DNA from: Acanthaster planci
Taxonomy: Eukaryota > Echinodermata > Asteroidea > Valvatida > Acanthasteridae
Direction: 5' to 3'
DNA: 19,304 bases
NCBI RefSeq assembly: GCF_001949145.1
Contig: NW_019091510.1
Location: 182,189 to 201,492, forward strand
A program made the position numbers and the translations under genes. The notes below the pieces were generated by a model. It searched no databases, was not told the origin of the DNA, and saw only the letters and a program-made list of their open reading frames with translations. Below, in pieces: positions 9,455 to 19,037 of the stretch (position 1 is the stretch's first letter; every line of letters starts with the position of its first letter).

Positions 9455-9690
9455 ACAAATGTCCTACAGCCCAAGAAGGATAGAGACTTACAGCTTCCTA
9501 AAGGTCTTAGAGGCCTAGAAAGGTTTGAAAGCCCCAAAGGTTCTATGGCCCCAAAGGTTTCTTAACTCCAAAAAGTAATACAACCCCAACAATTTCATAT
9601 CCCAAGAAGTCCTGGGACTCCAAAAGGTCATAGAACCCCAAATGTTCTCACGGACCCCAAAAGGTCTCGCGACCAAGGTCCAGCAAGCTC
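9455..9690. repeat. Degenerate 18-bp minisatellite upstream of copy B
   Basis: About 13 units like CCCCAAAGGTTCTATGGC, homologous in position to the arrays in A and C. It is shorter than A by a few units, so array length varies between paralogues. Confidence 0.75.
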
Positions 9691-9783
9691 CAATACAGCC
9701 AGGTGTTTCAGGCTGTGTTTGCAGCATATCTGAATAAATACATACGACGGTTGTGATTGTACTTCATACGTAGGTTGGAGGCC

Positions 9784-9991
9784 GTCCATAAAGTATGTAC
9801 GCATGTACTTTGCGTACAGGGCCAGAGGTTTGAGGCAATGTACACAAACAGAGCAAAAAGTACTTTTGGTAAATTGACATTAAATTAATGTCCTTTTCCT
9901 ATCTATTATTATCGGCACCACCTTTATGATACGGATAAAGGAGTCAAACCATGCAACAAAAGCGAGGAAAGAGTACGCATACTTTATGGAC
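9784..9991. mobile_element. MITE-like element, 208 bp
   Basis: Begins GTCCATAAAGTATG and ends with its exact reverse complement CATACTTTATGGAC, 14-bp perfect terminal inverted repeats, with a second GTACGCA/TGCGTAC inversion just inside the left end. There is no coding capacity, so it would depend on a transposase elsewhere. I see no clear target-site duplication. It lies just outside the 5' edge of unit B. Confidence 0.65.
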
Positions 9992-10164
9992 TGTTCCTTG
10001 TGTGCTTGTATTTCTCTTTCTTTTATAAGTGATGGTTACAATAGATAAAGTTAGCGTCGATTTGGTTAAAGTGGGGGGTATGGTTGCATTTTTTAAGAAA
10101 GGGAGAAAACAAAAACGAACTAAACTGACATTTTCATTTTTGTTTCACACTATGCACTGTTTTA

Positions 10165-10361
10165 GCCGACTAGGTTATCACGTTTAAACGAGATATCCAC
10201 ATGTATACATGTATATGGTTTAAACGCGATACTAAGTCGTTTAGACGAGATAGCTATGCTGTTTAAATGAGATACTAAGTCATTAAATCGAGATAACTAT
10301 GTCGTTTCAAAGAAATAATAAGTCGTTTCAACGATATTTTAAGTCTTCTTAACTAGATAAA
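10165..10361. repeat. 21-bp tandem repeat
   Basis: Six to eight degenerate copies of about AAGTCGTTTAAACGAGATACT (21 to 22 bp), clearest at 10234..10350. Each unit contains the near-palindrome CGTTTAAACG, perfect in the first copy. Noncoding. Confidence 0.7.
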
Positions 10362-10480
10362 ATATTTGTTTGCGTCGGCAGCAATACGTTTCCTTTACTG
10401 TCGGTGGTCGAGTGGCACATTCGTCACTTGGAGAGACGCTCGTTAACTCGATTATAGACTCAGTATAAGTGCCAAGTCGA

Positions 10481-10650
10481 CAGTGGCGTCACTACGGGAG
10501 GAGCACAGGGTACGCCCCCCCCCCTTTGAAATCTACGAATTATCTCCGTTGCAATAAAGCTGCAACTTGTTTTCTTGTGGTGCCCCCTTGAAAAAAATGT
10601 GAGCACCCCTGGGTCACCCCCCCCCCGAAATCTCTCCCCACTGCAAGTGG
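10481..10650. repeat. C-rich dispersed repeat fragment
   Basis: Starts CAGTGGCGTCACTACGGG and holds two poly-C tracts (about 10514..10524 and 10617..10626), each followed by a gaaatct motif. CAGTGGCG resembles ends of hAT-type elements, but no matching inverted end was found. The call rests on appearance only. Confidence 0.35.
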
Positions 10651-12584
10651 GTACATTGTGTAATTCAGTCGATCGCTACACTGTCAGTGACGTAAATTTG
10701 GGCCAGAAATTTAGAGATCGGGAATGGTGAGATGACTCACCCAGCCATGGTCATTTGAAAACGGAGGGGGGGTTGACAACATAGGACACTACATAGGGGG
10801 CGATGTTCATGATACAGATGCATATGTATTACATTTTTGTAAAATTTTTCATCTTAATGGCATATTTTCATTGTTTTTCCCTAAAGTGCTATTAAATACA
10901 TTTTGGTCGTTGTGAAGTCCTAAAATTCTTCACAATCTGCATGAGTTTTTTCTCAGCAAGAAAAAGTGGAGGGGGATGAGTAAAGAGCCCATCCTCCACC
11001 GGAAGGAAACGTGGGGGAGGGGATATATACCCCATTCCCTGGGATTTACGCCCATGCACCCGGTATACGTGTACATGTGTTGATTTAGGCGGGGGCATTT
11101 CTCGTACCTGACCTACTAATGATCGACTATTGATAACTCGAAACTTGCTTCGGGTTAGGACCACCATACCCACCTTTTCCATTTTTTCCTCGGTAACAAT
11201 TGGCGCAGTAGGAAGAATGATACGTGTTTGGACGAGGATGCAGATTATTTATGTATAATTTCAAAATGAACAAAAACAATAAACGACAGTCAATATATGT
11301 GGTTCTTGGGGACTGGATGTATTGGACATCAGCTTAAGGTGACTGGACGAAAGGAGGCTGACCTTAATTCATCTGGAAGCTGCTGATACATCCAAATGGT
11401 TGGTTCAATGGAGTTATACATATGTAATGTATTGTCTTATTGAAGTTTTCTGAATTGAAATGGTATGAATATTATAGTGGTGCCTTTTTAGATGTACATT
11501 GTATGTGGCACAGTTGGTAATGCTTGTCCACCTTTTGGAATGTAGGAATTCCTTATTTGTATCCGATTTAGGGCTGTTGTCTCCTTTTTATGTCCTTATG
11601 AAGGTACATGTGCGTATAATCAATTTAGAGTGAACAGTTTTATCGAAAGTATGTGCCAACATTTTAGGAAATGAAATTGGTTATGCACTGCAGTCGCCTG
11701 CGAGTGGATTTGAAATTTGTTGATGACTCAATATAGGTAAAGACCTTTGTCAGAAAATCTGTTGTTTATTTACGGTTTTGATGTGATGATTTATCTTGTG
11801 GTAGTTTTGTCATTGCAGTTGAAGATTTGGAGGTACTAACTCGCCATTCTGTTCACTGCCATTTCCACTGCTGCCTTTTGTCTAGTTTCATGTAAAGTAC
11901 CTTGGCTGCTGCTGCGGTCTGCTTTTGGCCGTTGATCGAACAAACCGGTGATTGCACATGGGAAACCGGTATAAGGTATTTTTGCGTGTTGCGTTAGTGC
12001 TTGTTAATTTTAATTTGATATGTACATTAATTTTCCTCTTTTTCTGTAAAGAACAGTTTCCATTTTTGACAACTTTGTGGTTTTTAAATCATATTTCTGC
12101 TCGTGGACATTCGCATCGGATCTGTTTGAGCAGATGTTCTTATTTTCAGTGACATACTGAGTCAGGTTAATTGGCCACGTTATCCTGTGTTATATGCTGG
12201 AATATGTATGTATTCCAGAATTCCTTGGTCTTTCCAAGTTGCAATTGGCAGATATATTAAGGTGCAATCACCTGTGATATGTTGTCGCAATGAGGCTTAC
12301 GATTCTCTTGGGTAGCGTTTTGAGATTTTTATAATGTAAGACGCTAGATCGAAATAGAATTATTATTAATGATTGCTATTCATATAAGTAGCATTTCCAA
12401 CACAAATTGTGTCATGGAGAGATACTTTATTTAATTTTCCGTCTGTCTTTTGATATTTGGCACAACCTGCACGACCACAATTGACCGATAGTCTGAGTTA
12501 TTCACCCACTGTTAGTGAACCGAATCCAGTTCCAGTTTGTCAAATCATCAAGTTCCCGTATTTGGGACAGTCATCACGCCGCGG
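10651..12584. other. B-C spacer, no gene recognised
   Basis: Only short open frames without motifs. One of 96 codons on the minus strand (10892..11182) is low-complexity and proline-rich and does not look like a protein. No RNA gene or promoter was recognised. Confidence 0.5.
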
Positions 12585-12594
12585 GCACTATAAC

Positions 12595-13249
12595 GTCTTG
12601 GGAATTTTGCTGCGATGGCTAATGGTTTGCTTTGTTTTTTCCCGCTTATCCTGGGGAACCAATCAACAGCTTCGTTTGAGCCCTATAATGAATTAGGCAT
12701 ATAAGTTCATGACGTCCGGCGAGAATTGAAAACAAAAATGGCGTCCTGATCTTGAGGTCCGAAAATTTCTGCGTAAAATACTGTGTTTAGGTGGTTGTAA
12801 CACGCCTTTAAGATACTCCAATAAAGATTTTTTACCAGTCAATCATTTACCCTACAATTTCCACTGCGGAGGAATAGACCAAATTTGCAGTGCTAAAGCG
12901 ACCAGCGACATCGCATCGTGACTGATCGTATAGTGATAAGGGTGCATGCAGTGTGCGTCTGATGATTCGCGGACTAAACTACTGGCAAGTCTTGGAACCA
13001 CAGGAAAACTGTAAATATTATCTATTGGCATTTCTCACATGCATGCTACAACGACCTGAACACGGCATTTTATGCGGAATTTTTCAGGCGTCTAGATCGG
13101 GACATCACTTTTGTTTTCAATTCTCCGTCGAATGACTTTTTGAGCTTCATGTATAATTAATTATAAGGCTCAAACCAAGCTAGCTGTTGATTGGTTCCCT
13201 TGGGAAAAGCTAGGGGAAAAACAAGCCAGTGCTGCAAAATTCCCAAGAC
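12595..13249. mobile_element. Foldback element with long inverted arms
   Basis: The left arm (about 12595..12839) is the inverted counterpart of the right arm (about 13008..13249). The outer 16 bases, GTCTTGGGAATTTTGC, match exactly; inner blocks such as GGGAACCAATCAACAGCT (one mismatch), GTTTGAGCC and GAGAATTGAAAACAAAA also match. By eye the identity is roughly 70%, with small indels. The loop is about 170 bp and has no credible gene. Weaker matching (gcac) may extend the ends to 12585 and 13259. It is a non-autonomous foldback or long-TIR element; the superfamily is unknown. Confidence 0.75.
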
Positions 13250-13323
13250 ACTGGTGTGCTAGAGGGCGTCTCGATTTACAAAAAACAAATTCGCGATCCA
13301 CTATCGATCACTGGTGTCTTGGG
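13242..13323. repeat. Short inverted repeat at the right end of the foldback element
   Basis: CCCAAGACAC at 13242 recurs inverted as GTGTCTTGGG ending at 13323, about 80 bp across, and CACTGGTGT is also directly repeated. It may be a solo end of the same element family inserted next to the large one. Confidence 0.45.
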
Positions 13324-14836
13324 CCAAGACCATATTGGATGCAGGCCTAGGCTTTGTCTGCGTTGAAGCACATTTTTGCACCAAGGACTGAACTGTTTTT
13401 CGCCAGTGGAGTCTAGCATTCTTCACTGTAGTGCCTGTCAAGCTCTTGCCCATAAGGTCATCTTGTGTACATAAAATCTTTCTTCCGTGTTAACCTTATC
13501 ATTGTAAACTACTTCCAATCAGCATTCCTTTGTTATCCTTATTTTTTACATGCCAAGTGTAACATTCTAATTTAATCATACTTGTTTATTTGTTCCTAAT
13601 ATCAGTGTGATCTTTGCTTGATTTCTTTGTTGCATCGGGTAAAATTTAAGCTTTAAAGTATTTACTATTCTTGAATAGTTTGAAGTTTTTCGGAGTGTAA
13701 TGTCATTCTCATCCAGGTTTTTAGTAAGGGAGAATTGGGGATTTGTAAATTTTGTAATTTCATTTTCATCACTTTTCCCTGGAAAGTTGGAGTACATTTA
13801 AGGTTTATGAAGTGTTGGTGCAGTCAGTTCCTTGAAAAAAAAGACAAGTCTCCATGGGTCAACTTGCCATCCCCCCATAGGTACACCACTGCTCCTCTAA
13901 GAGTGTCAGTACAAATGTTTATTAATTTAAGGCAGAAAGACTGTTAAATATATCTACATAATAAGAATGACGGAGGATGATCGTCAGAAGTTCATCAAAT
14001 TATGTCAATTTTTATGATGGGGCTTACAAGTTATTCAAGCTAAAGTTCTTTAAAATGCAACCTGTTTTTTGTATAACCATAAACCAAAAAGCCAAAACTA
14101 ATACTAAAGCGTCTTAAACCAGCTAAATATGCGGTAGGAGGTGCTTTCAAAAGCTAATTTTATCAAAATTTAGTTTTGTCGAAAGTTCCAATATTTCACG
14201 CAAATATTCATCCTTTAAACAATGCAACGATAGGCTATGTAACATGGGGACCACTGTTATTTTCTGTAGTCTTAAAGAATTGAAACCGAGCAAACACACT
14301 TTTATAAATATTCTCACTAACTACCAAGAATCAAAAACTAAATATTTTTTTCAAATATCTTCAGCTTAACAGACCTTAAAGTGCGTAATTTTGAAATCCA
14401 CTAACTTCAAGGCATTATAATGCAAGTTAATAAGTCCGCGTGAAATTGTTTCCATTTATTTACAGTTAAAACTATGAGAAATTATCATTTGTATACACAA
14501 AGAACACTACAGTATTATTTTTATGCGGATCTATCGCTACCATAACACAGGAAGAAGTAACAATAAAAAGACATTTAATAAACAGATTATCACAACTCCA
14601 CTACAATACATTAACTGAGCGGAAAAGAATTCAAATCTTCTCACTGCAGTCGTAAAGCAAATCAACAGTATGAACCACAGGAACACAATTTATACAGCAG
14701 CTTTGATATAAACTATGCATTTGATTAAATTGTATCTTATATAAATCAGGACGCATTACCTTGGCTTATTAACTGTAATCGATTATAATATGGATTCTAC
14801 TTTCTTTTAAAGTTAATACACTTAAGGTATATACAA

Positions 14837-14850
14837 TTTATTTATTTATT
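14837..14850 (-). terminator. Clustered poly(A) signals of copy C
   Basis: Three overlapping AATAAA hexamers on the minus strand (14837, 14841, 14845), about 150 to 165 nt past the stop. At the position matching B's signal, copy C reads AATAAG. Confidence 0.45.
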
Positions 14851-15000
14851 TAAGAATCGCTTGTACCGCATTTTTATTCAAATCAAGCATTAAGGTACTT
14901 ATTTTTTGGTAGAATTTGCCATAAACCGATGAATGATGCTGAAATTTCACAAACATTCCTCAAAAATGTGGGTTCCTGCCATTTTCACTGTATACGGGAT

Positions 15001-15460
15001 TTAATTTCCTTTGATTTGCTCGATGGCGATATACAATGGTTTCACTGGTTTAGTGACGAGGTTCATCTGTGGAACCGGCTTTGGTTCCCCGTCAACCAGA
15101 CTCAGACGGAACCTCATCAGGATTCGACCCACAAACACCTTGATCTTGTTCAAGGCGAACTGCTGCCCAATGCAATTCCTCGCTCCGGCTGAGAACGGCA
15201 CGTAGGCGAATGGGTCCATCTGGGAGAGGTTCTCGGGCAGGAATCGAGAGGGCTTGAACTCCATGTGGTCTTGGCCCCAGACGCTGGGATTATGATTGAG
15301 CTGGTGAAGGCAGAGAAATACCATAGTTCCAGCGGGGATTGTAACGTCGTCCACTTTGTACGGAACGGTCACGGTGCGACTGATCATCGGTGCTGCGTTC
15401 ATCATTCTCATGGACTCCTTGATGACAAGGGTCATATACTCCATACGGCTGAGGTCCTTG
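15001..15460 (-). CDS. Copy C exon 4 (residues 354-506, heme domain)
   Basis: Follows a TTTCCAG acceptor (15461..15463). It holds ExxR, SRS5, FKPSRF and the heme cysteine loop, and ends IEQIKGN with TAA at 15001..15003. Confidence 0.92.
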
Positions 15461-17797
15461 CTGGAAAGAAATAAAATATTACAAGATTAAGTACGTCACG
15501 TGATTTATGATGTTAATGGCAAGATCCTGACTTTTTAAATAAAATGCTCAGAGCATTTTCAAATAATAGCTTCTCGGTATAGACTTGGCAAGCTTCAGAG
15601 ATATGCTGTTGAGTAACTACAGACCGAGAGTCTGAGTCACTGCTTGAGTCACACCCTTAAAAACAACGCGCTACACATTTCTCCCTGCCAAGGAGTACGT
15701 AAATATCTGTGAATTTGATATCGATTCAAGTTTCTGATGTGATGGTTTGATGTTTCGGCTTTGCCGACTATATCATTCAGATTCTCCAGGGCTAAACATC
15801 GCGCGAATAAAATTACTGAAACTGTCTACCTCGTAATTCTGTCCGTGTCTCTATCGGTCAGAATCTCCTTCACTTCTTCCCTAATCTTCGTCTGGTGCTC
15901 AGGGTACTTTGCCAGGTTGTACAGTAACCAGGTCATTGAGGTGGCCGTAGTCTCGTGGCCGGCGAACATGAAGGAATTAACTTCGTCGGACATTTCCTCC
16001 ATAGTGAAGCCCTTGCCATCGGCATCTCTAGCCATCACAAGTGTGTCCAAGAAATCGCGTGGCTTAGTGATGGGGTTACCAGCCTCCATCTGCATGAGGA
16101 ATAAGACCCGTGTACACTTCAGAACCTTTGCCTGAGTGATACCAGTGCTGGATGATTACTAAAACATAATCAGCTGCAACTGCATCAAAAGGAGAAGCTC
16201 AACCAACGAGTAGAACATTGCTGCTGCCCTGGGCTGAACCAAGAGAGGGTGCGGCTTTCCTAGCAACGGTTCACAATGGGAGATTTTGAGACGCTGGTGG
16301 CAGCAAACATACCGGTCCTTTTTCAAGGTATTGCGCTCGCTCAGAACTATGCACGCATGCTCAGAGCAACGTGCGCATGCTCAGAACTGGTAAAAAGACC
16401 GGTATGTATGTCTTCCAAGCGTCTTAAAGTCTCCCATTGCAGTAGCACAGCATCCACAATCATCAGAGTATTGGTTGACACCCACAACAGCTATGGCCGA
16501 AGAAGCGTGCAAACCACCTGTCAACAAACGTTCTGCCACTGTAGCAATGGCATCTAATTTTGGTGTTCGAATTAAACTATAAAAATTCCAATATGACCTT
16601 ATAAGTATTTCGATTCCAAGACTTTCATTATCATGTGCAAATCTAGACTTCACTTTTACAGATTTTACCTTCGCGGTGATTTCCTTCGTTCGGTCTTCGA
16701 TAATTTGCTTAGCCAGTTTACGGAGGTACTTGAAGGCCTTCTTATACCTGGGATAGTCGGAACTCAACCGGAAAATCCACGGGTTTAATAGAAAAGGATT
16801 ACGGAATTGGCGCTCCTGGATAAACCAAGTCATGGTATCGCAAGCAGACAAAACATCCAAGCCATCCTCCTTTGGCAGCTCTTGAAGCTGAAAGGAAAGA
16901 CCGGGGAAATGTTTGCACTAGACACTAATTGCAGCTTATATATAATACCCTCAAACAACAAACTTTCTCGTCTTTCTTCGAAGGAGGTAATATGCTTATA
17001 ATATCGAACACACGTGGCTTGTAGCTTTTCCTCTAGTATTTTGTGACTCGAATATTCAACAGTGTTTGTTTACCGGGGGCACTTTAGCTTAATTTTAGAA
17101 GTGTCTAGACACTGAACTACCCTTTAATGTGCGTATTTGTGAACAGTATGTATGTATGTCTGTATGTCTGTATGCACGGAAGCCGGTTTTTAATATGCAA
17201 GATACAAAGTTTTACCTGGCAATTCGATTTGTAGGAAAAGGCAGTGCGGAGAATAACATCAAATGTAGCAAGCACAAGCTCATGGTTGACATCAATGGGC
17301 TTGCCCTGGACAGCTAGTTGGTCCATCTTCCCCAGCAGTACCTCCACACAGTCGTTATATGCAACGGAGTACGTACGGAGGACGTCCAGGTGAAAAGAGT
17401 GAGTCAAGAGCCGGCGATTCCTCTTCCATTTGGCCCCCTTTGATGTTGCTAGCCCCTCGCCTACCCAGTCGGCCAAGAGTTCGTACATTGGAGACTTCTC
17501 GCTGGCTACAGCCCCCGTCAGCAGCGGTTTGATGGTTTCGGGATGGACCAGAACGGGAAAAGGCATTGGTCCTAGCCACACGGTGTAGACGCGGGGAAAG
17601 GCTTTCACGGTATCCAACAACCACTTGAAGCCGGGATCGAAAGGACGTTGCTTTTGGTGGCCAAAGAGCCAGTGCGCTCCGGACGGAGTGGGCAGCTTCT
17701 TAATGGCATTCCTCCAACTCACAACCTGTTTCAGTGACGCGAGAACTCTCCACAAGAAGGCCGTTGCAAGTGCTATGCCAATTACTTGCCAAATCAT
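15001..17797 (-). CDS. CYP4-like: CYP4-clan cytochrome P450, copy C (complete, 4 exons)
   Basis: The exons are 17797..17216, 16887..16669, 16089..15830 and 15460..15001, with introns of 328, 579 and 369 bp. Exon lengths equal those of copy B, giving 506 residues, or 517 if the in-frame upstream ATG at 17830 is used. It has the same architecture: anchor, PTPSG hinge, WKRNR, I-helix AGHETT, ExxR in IKESMRM, FKPSRF and heme loop FSAGARNCIG. Three features set it apart from B: Glu for Asp in the I-helix acid-alcohol pair, SRS5 reading NAAPMISR instead of NAGALVTR, and changes in the F-G region (FLLNPWIFR). These are substrate-contact regions in the family, so a different substrate range is inferred. 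The covalent-heme Glu is absent here too (Ala). No disruption is seen. Confidence 0.93.
15830..16089 (-). CDS. Copy C exon 3 (residues 268-354, I-helix)
   Basis: 260 bp, starting MEAGNPITKPRDFLD after a CATGCAG acceptor; donor GAG|GTAGAC, a weaker site than B's GTAAGC. The motif is FMFAGHETTATSMTW: the acid before Thr is Glu, a known variant among P450s. Confidence 0.9.
16274..16439. mobile_element. MITE-like element in intron 2 of copy C, 166 bp
   Basis: Inverted ends of about 50 bp: CAATGGGAGATTTTGAGACGC on the left against CAATGGGAGACTTTAAGACGC from the right, both continuing to ACATACCGGTC. The core holds two GCATGCTCAGA copies. It is absent from intron 2 of copy B, so it inserted after the duplication or was lost from B. 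It explains less than half of the extra 376 bp in this intron. Confidence 0.7.
16669..16887 (-). CDS. Copy C exon 2 (residues 195-267)
   Basis: 219 bp, from LQELPKEDGLDVLSACD to TKEITAK. Acceptor CTTTCAG; donor AAG|GTAAAA. More diverged from A and B than they are from each other. Confidence 0.9.
17146..17174. repeat. GTAT/GTCT microsatellite
   Basis: About seven 4-bp units (gtat, with some gtct) in intron 1 of copy C, absent at the matching site of A and B. Confidence 0.7.
17216..17797 (-). CDS. Copy C exon 1 (residues 1-194)
   Basis: Starts MIWQVIGIALATAFLW and ends FSYKSNCQ, donor CAG|GTAAAA. Distinctive changes include TVWLGPMPFP, GEGLATSKGAKW and TYSVAYNDC. The 5' third is nearly identical to copy A. 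An upstream in-frame ATG (17828..17830) could add MLFEASGHGNK, but its context is weak. Confidence 0.92.
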
Positions 17798-17886
17798 TTT
17801 GTTGCCGTGCCCAGAAGCCTCAAATAACATGAGCTATACTTGTTGCAAACCTTGAGGATAGTGCATTAGCCAAAAATGTTCAGGCC

Positions 17887-17893
17887 TTTTATA
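17887..17893 (-). promoter_or_regulatory. TATA box of copy C
   Basis: TATAAAA on the gene strand, 90 bp upstream of the MIWQ ATG, matching A and B in sequence and spacing. Confidence 0.65.
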
Positions 17894-17923
17894 ACTGCCC
17901 TATGTCAGAGCTTATCACCAGAC

Positions 17924-18016
17924 GGTAAATATAGACTTTACCTCAAACTGGGCCAAGTTGAAACATTTTTATGCAAATCATACCATTACAATGAACAGCT
18001 CAGAGAGCTGTGACCT
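17924..18016 (-). promoter_or_regulatory. Proximal promoter motif cluster, copy C
   Basis: GGTAAA..TTTACC dyad (17924..17942), ATGCAAAT (17971..17978), perfect CAGCTC-aga-GAGCTG palindrome (17996..18010) and TGACCT (18011..18016). All four motifs are intact, as in copy A. Confidence 0.45.
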
Positions 18017-18341
18017 ACACTAAGGTTACGTCAATATGCTTAATACGTGTCAGTCAAAATTACTCATGCAAGTATCACTTTTTATAGCAGTGCTTTATTA
18101 TTGTCATGTTATTGACGTCATCCATATTGTGAGACCTTCTGGTTCATGGAACCTTTCGAAGTAAAAAAGGTTTTAATGTCATTGGGTCATAAGACCTTTC
18201 CAAGATAAGACCGGGCAAAATATTCTCTGAAGACGAAAACTGATTTCCTGGAGTACATAGGCCCAAGGAGGCCTTATTGAAGCTAATGTAGATTCCTCAA
18301 TGATATCTTTTACAGCAGTTGGACGTACCGGGAGGTCTTTC

Positions 18342-18619
18342 ACAAATGTCTTATAGTGGAGAAGGTTTTTCATCCCCGAGAGGTCTTAAAGCCCACAAAT
18401 CTTACAGCCCCCCCCCACAAAAATGTCTTACAGGCCCAAGAAGGCTTCACATCCCCAAAAGCTTGTACAGCCCCAAAGGTTTCTCGACTCCAAAAGCTCT
18501 TGAAGACCCCAAAAGTCTTCATGTCCCAAAGGTCCTGCACTCCAAAGGGCAGACCTGCCAACATACCGTACTCCTTATTGAGGTGTGGCAGTCCGAAAAG
18601 GTCTGTCGACCCAAGCTCT
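18342..18619. repeat. Degenerate 18-bp minisatellite upstream of copy C
   Basis: About 14 units of the AAAAGGTCTTNCAGCCCC type, broken at about 18550..18592 by about 40 bp of unrelated sequence. Both strands are open through much of it, as expected from an 18-bp period. Confidence 0.75.
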
Positions 18620-18654
18620 ATCCACGGAAAGTCTTAATAGGCCAACCATCCCAA

Positions 18655-18687
18655 GTCTTGTAACCATGAAGTTCATTGTTACAAGAC
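18655..18687. repeat. Perfect hairpin, 10-bp arms
   Basis: GTCTTGTAAC and GTTACAAGAC separated by 13 bases, at the 5' edge of unit C. There is no T-run, so it is not terminator-like. Confidence 0.55.
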
Positions 18688-18975
18688 GTGTTATTAATAT
18701 ACTCATTCTTTGTTCACAGCATGAACGAGATTTAAATAACACCGGAGCGTCATTGAAATATATTCTTTTCACAACCTGGATAGTTAAGTTCAGCCCACGC
18801 AGTTCATCTTGTTGATGTGTGCAGAAAATATTGGACTTGAACCCTGATGTGATAGGCTTCCTGTTCCGCGTCTGTTGGCAGGCACTATGGAATTCCATAT
18901 CTGCCGTCGTCCGTCGCCTTTTGCTTTTTGTTGTGTCCCAATTCTGCCATTTACCAGTTCCAAACATGCCATTTT

Positions 18976-19037
18976 CCGTCGCCCGTCGAGCGTCGCCCGT
19001 TGTCCGTCGTCCGTCCCCCGTCGTCCGTCGCCCGTCG
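18976..19037. repeat. 7-bp tandem repeat CCGTCGY
   Basis: Nine near-perfect heptamers (ccgtcgc, ccgtcgt and variants), with two more at about 18903..18917. GC-rich and CpG-rich against an AT-rich background. Confidence 0.8.

Larger units (their letters stand above)
5050..9760 (-). repeat. Duplication unit B (about 4.7 kb)
   Basis: This unit comprises 3' flank, gene, promoter and minisatellite. The 3' flank (about 5050..6200) aligns with about 13850..15000 in unit C; shared landmarks include gacagaaagactgt, accataaaccaaaa and aacaataggctatg. The 5' side aligns with A and C out to the minisatellite. Exons are far more alike than flanks, as expected from purifying selection, gene conversion or both. 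Confidence 0.75.
13850..18650 (-). repeat. Duplication unit C (about 4.8 kb)
   Basis: Colinear with unit B from the 3' flank through the gene to the upstream minisatellite. The main length differences are in the introns: intron 2 is 579 bp against 203 in B, partly from an inserted element, and intron 3 is 369 against 555. Confidence 0.75.

Noticed and set aside
10405-10415. TGGTCGAGTGG matches the tRNA A-box consensus, suggesting a tRNA or tRNA-derived SINE
   Set aside because: No acceptable B box or cloverleaf follows; the nearest candidate (ttaactcgatta) is a poor match.
10481-10488. CAGTGGCG as the left end of a complete hAT transposon
   Set aside because: No CGCCACTG right end or transposase was found in the following 3 kb; kept only as a repeat fragment.
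10892-11182. 96-codon minus-strand frame rich in proline
   Set aside because: Low-complexity composition, no recognisable domain, no splice or promoter context; it starts in a repeat-rich spacer.
16333-16388. Direct repeats of GCATGCTCAGA as a possible CRISPR-like array
   Set aside because: Only two copies, inside an inverted-repeat element in a eukaryotic intron.
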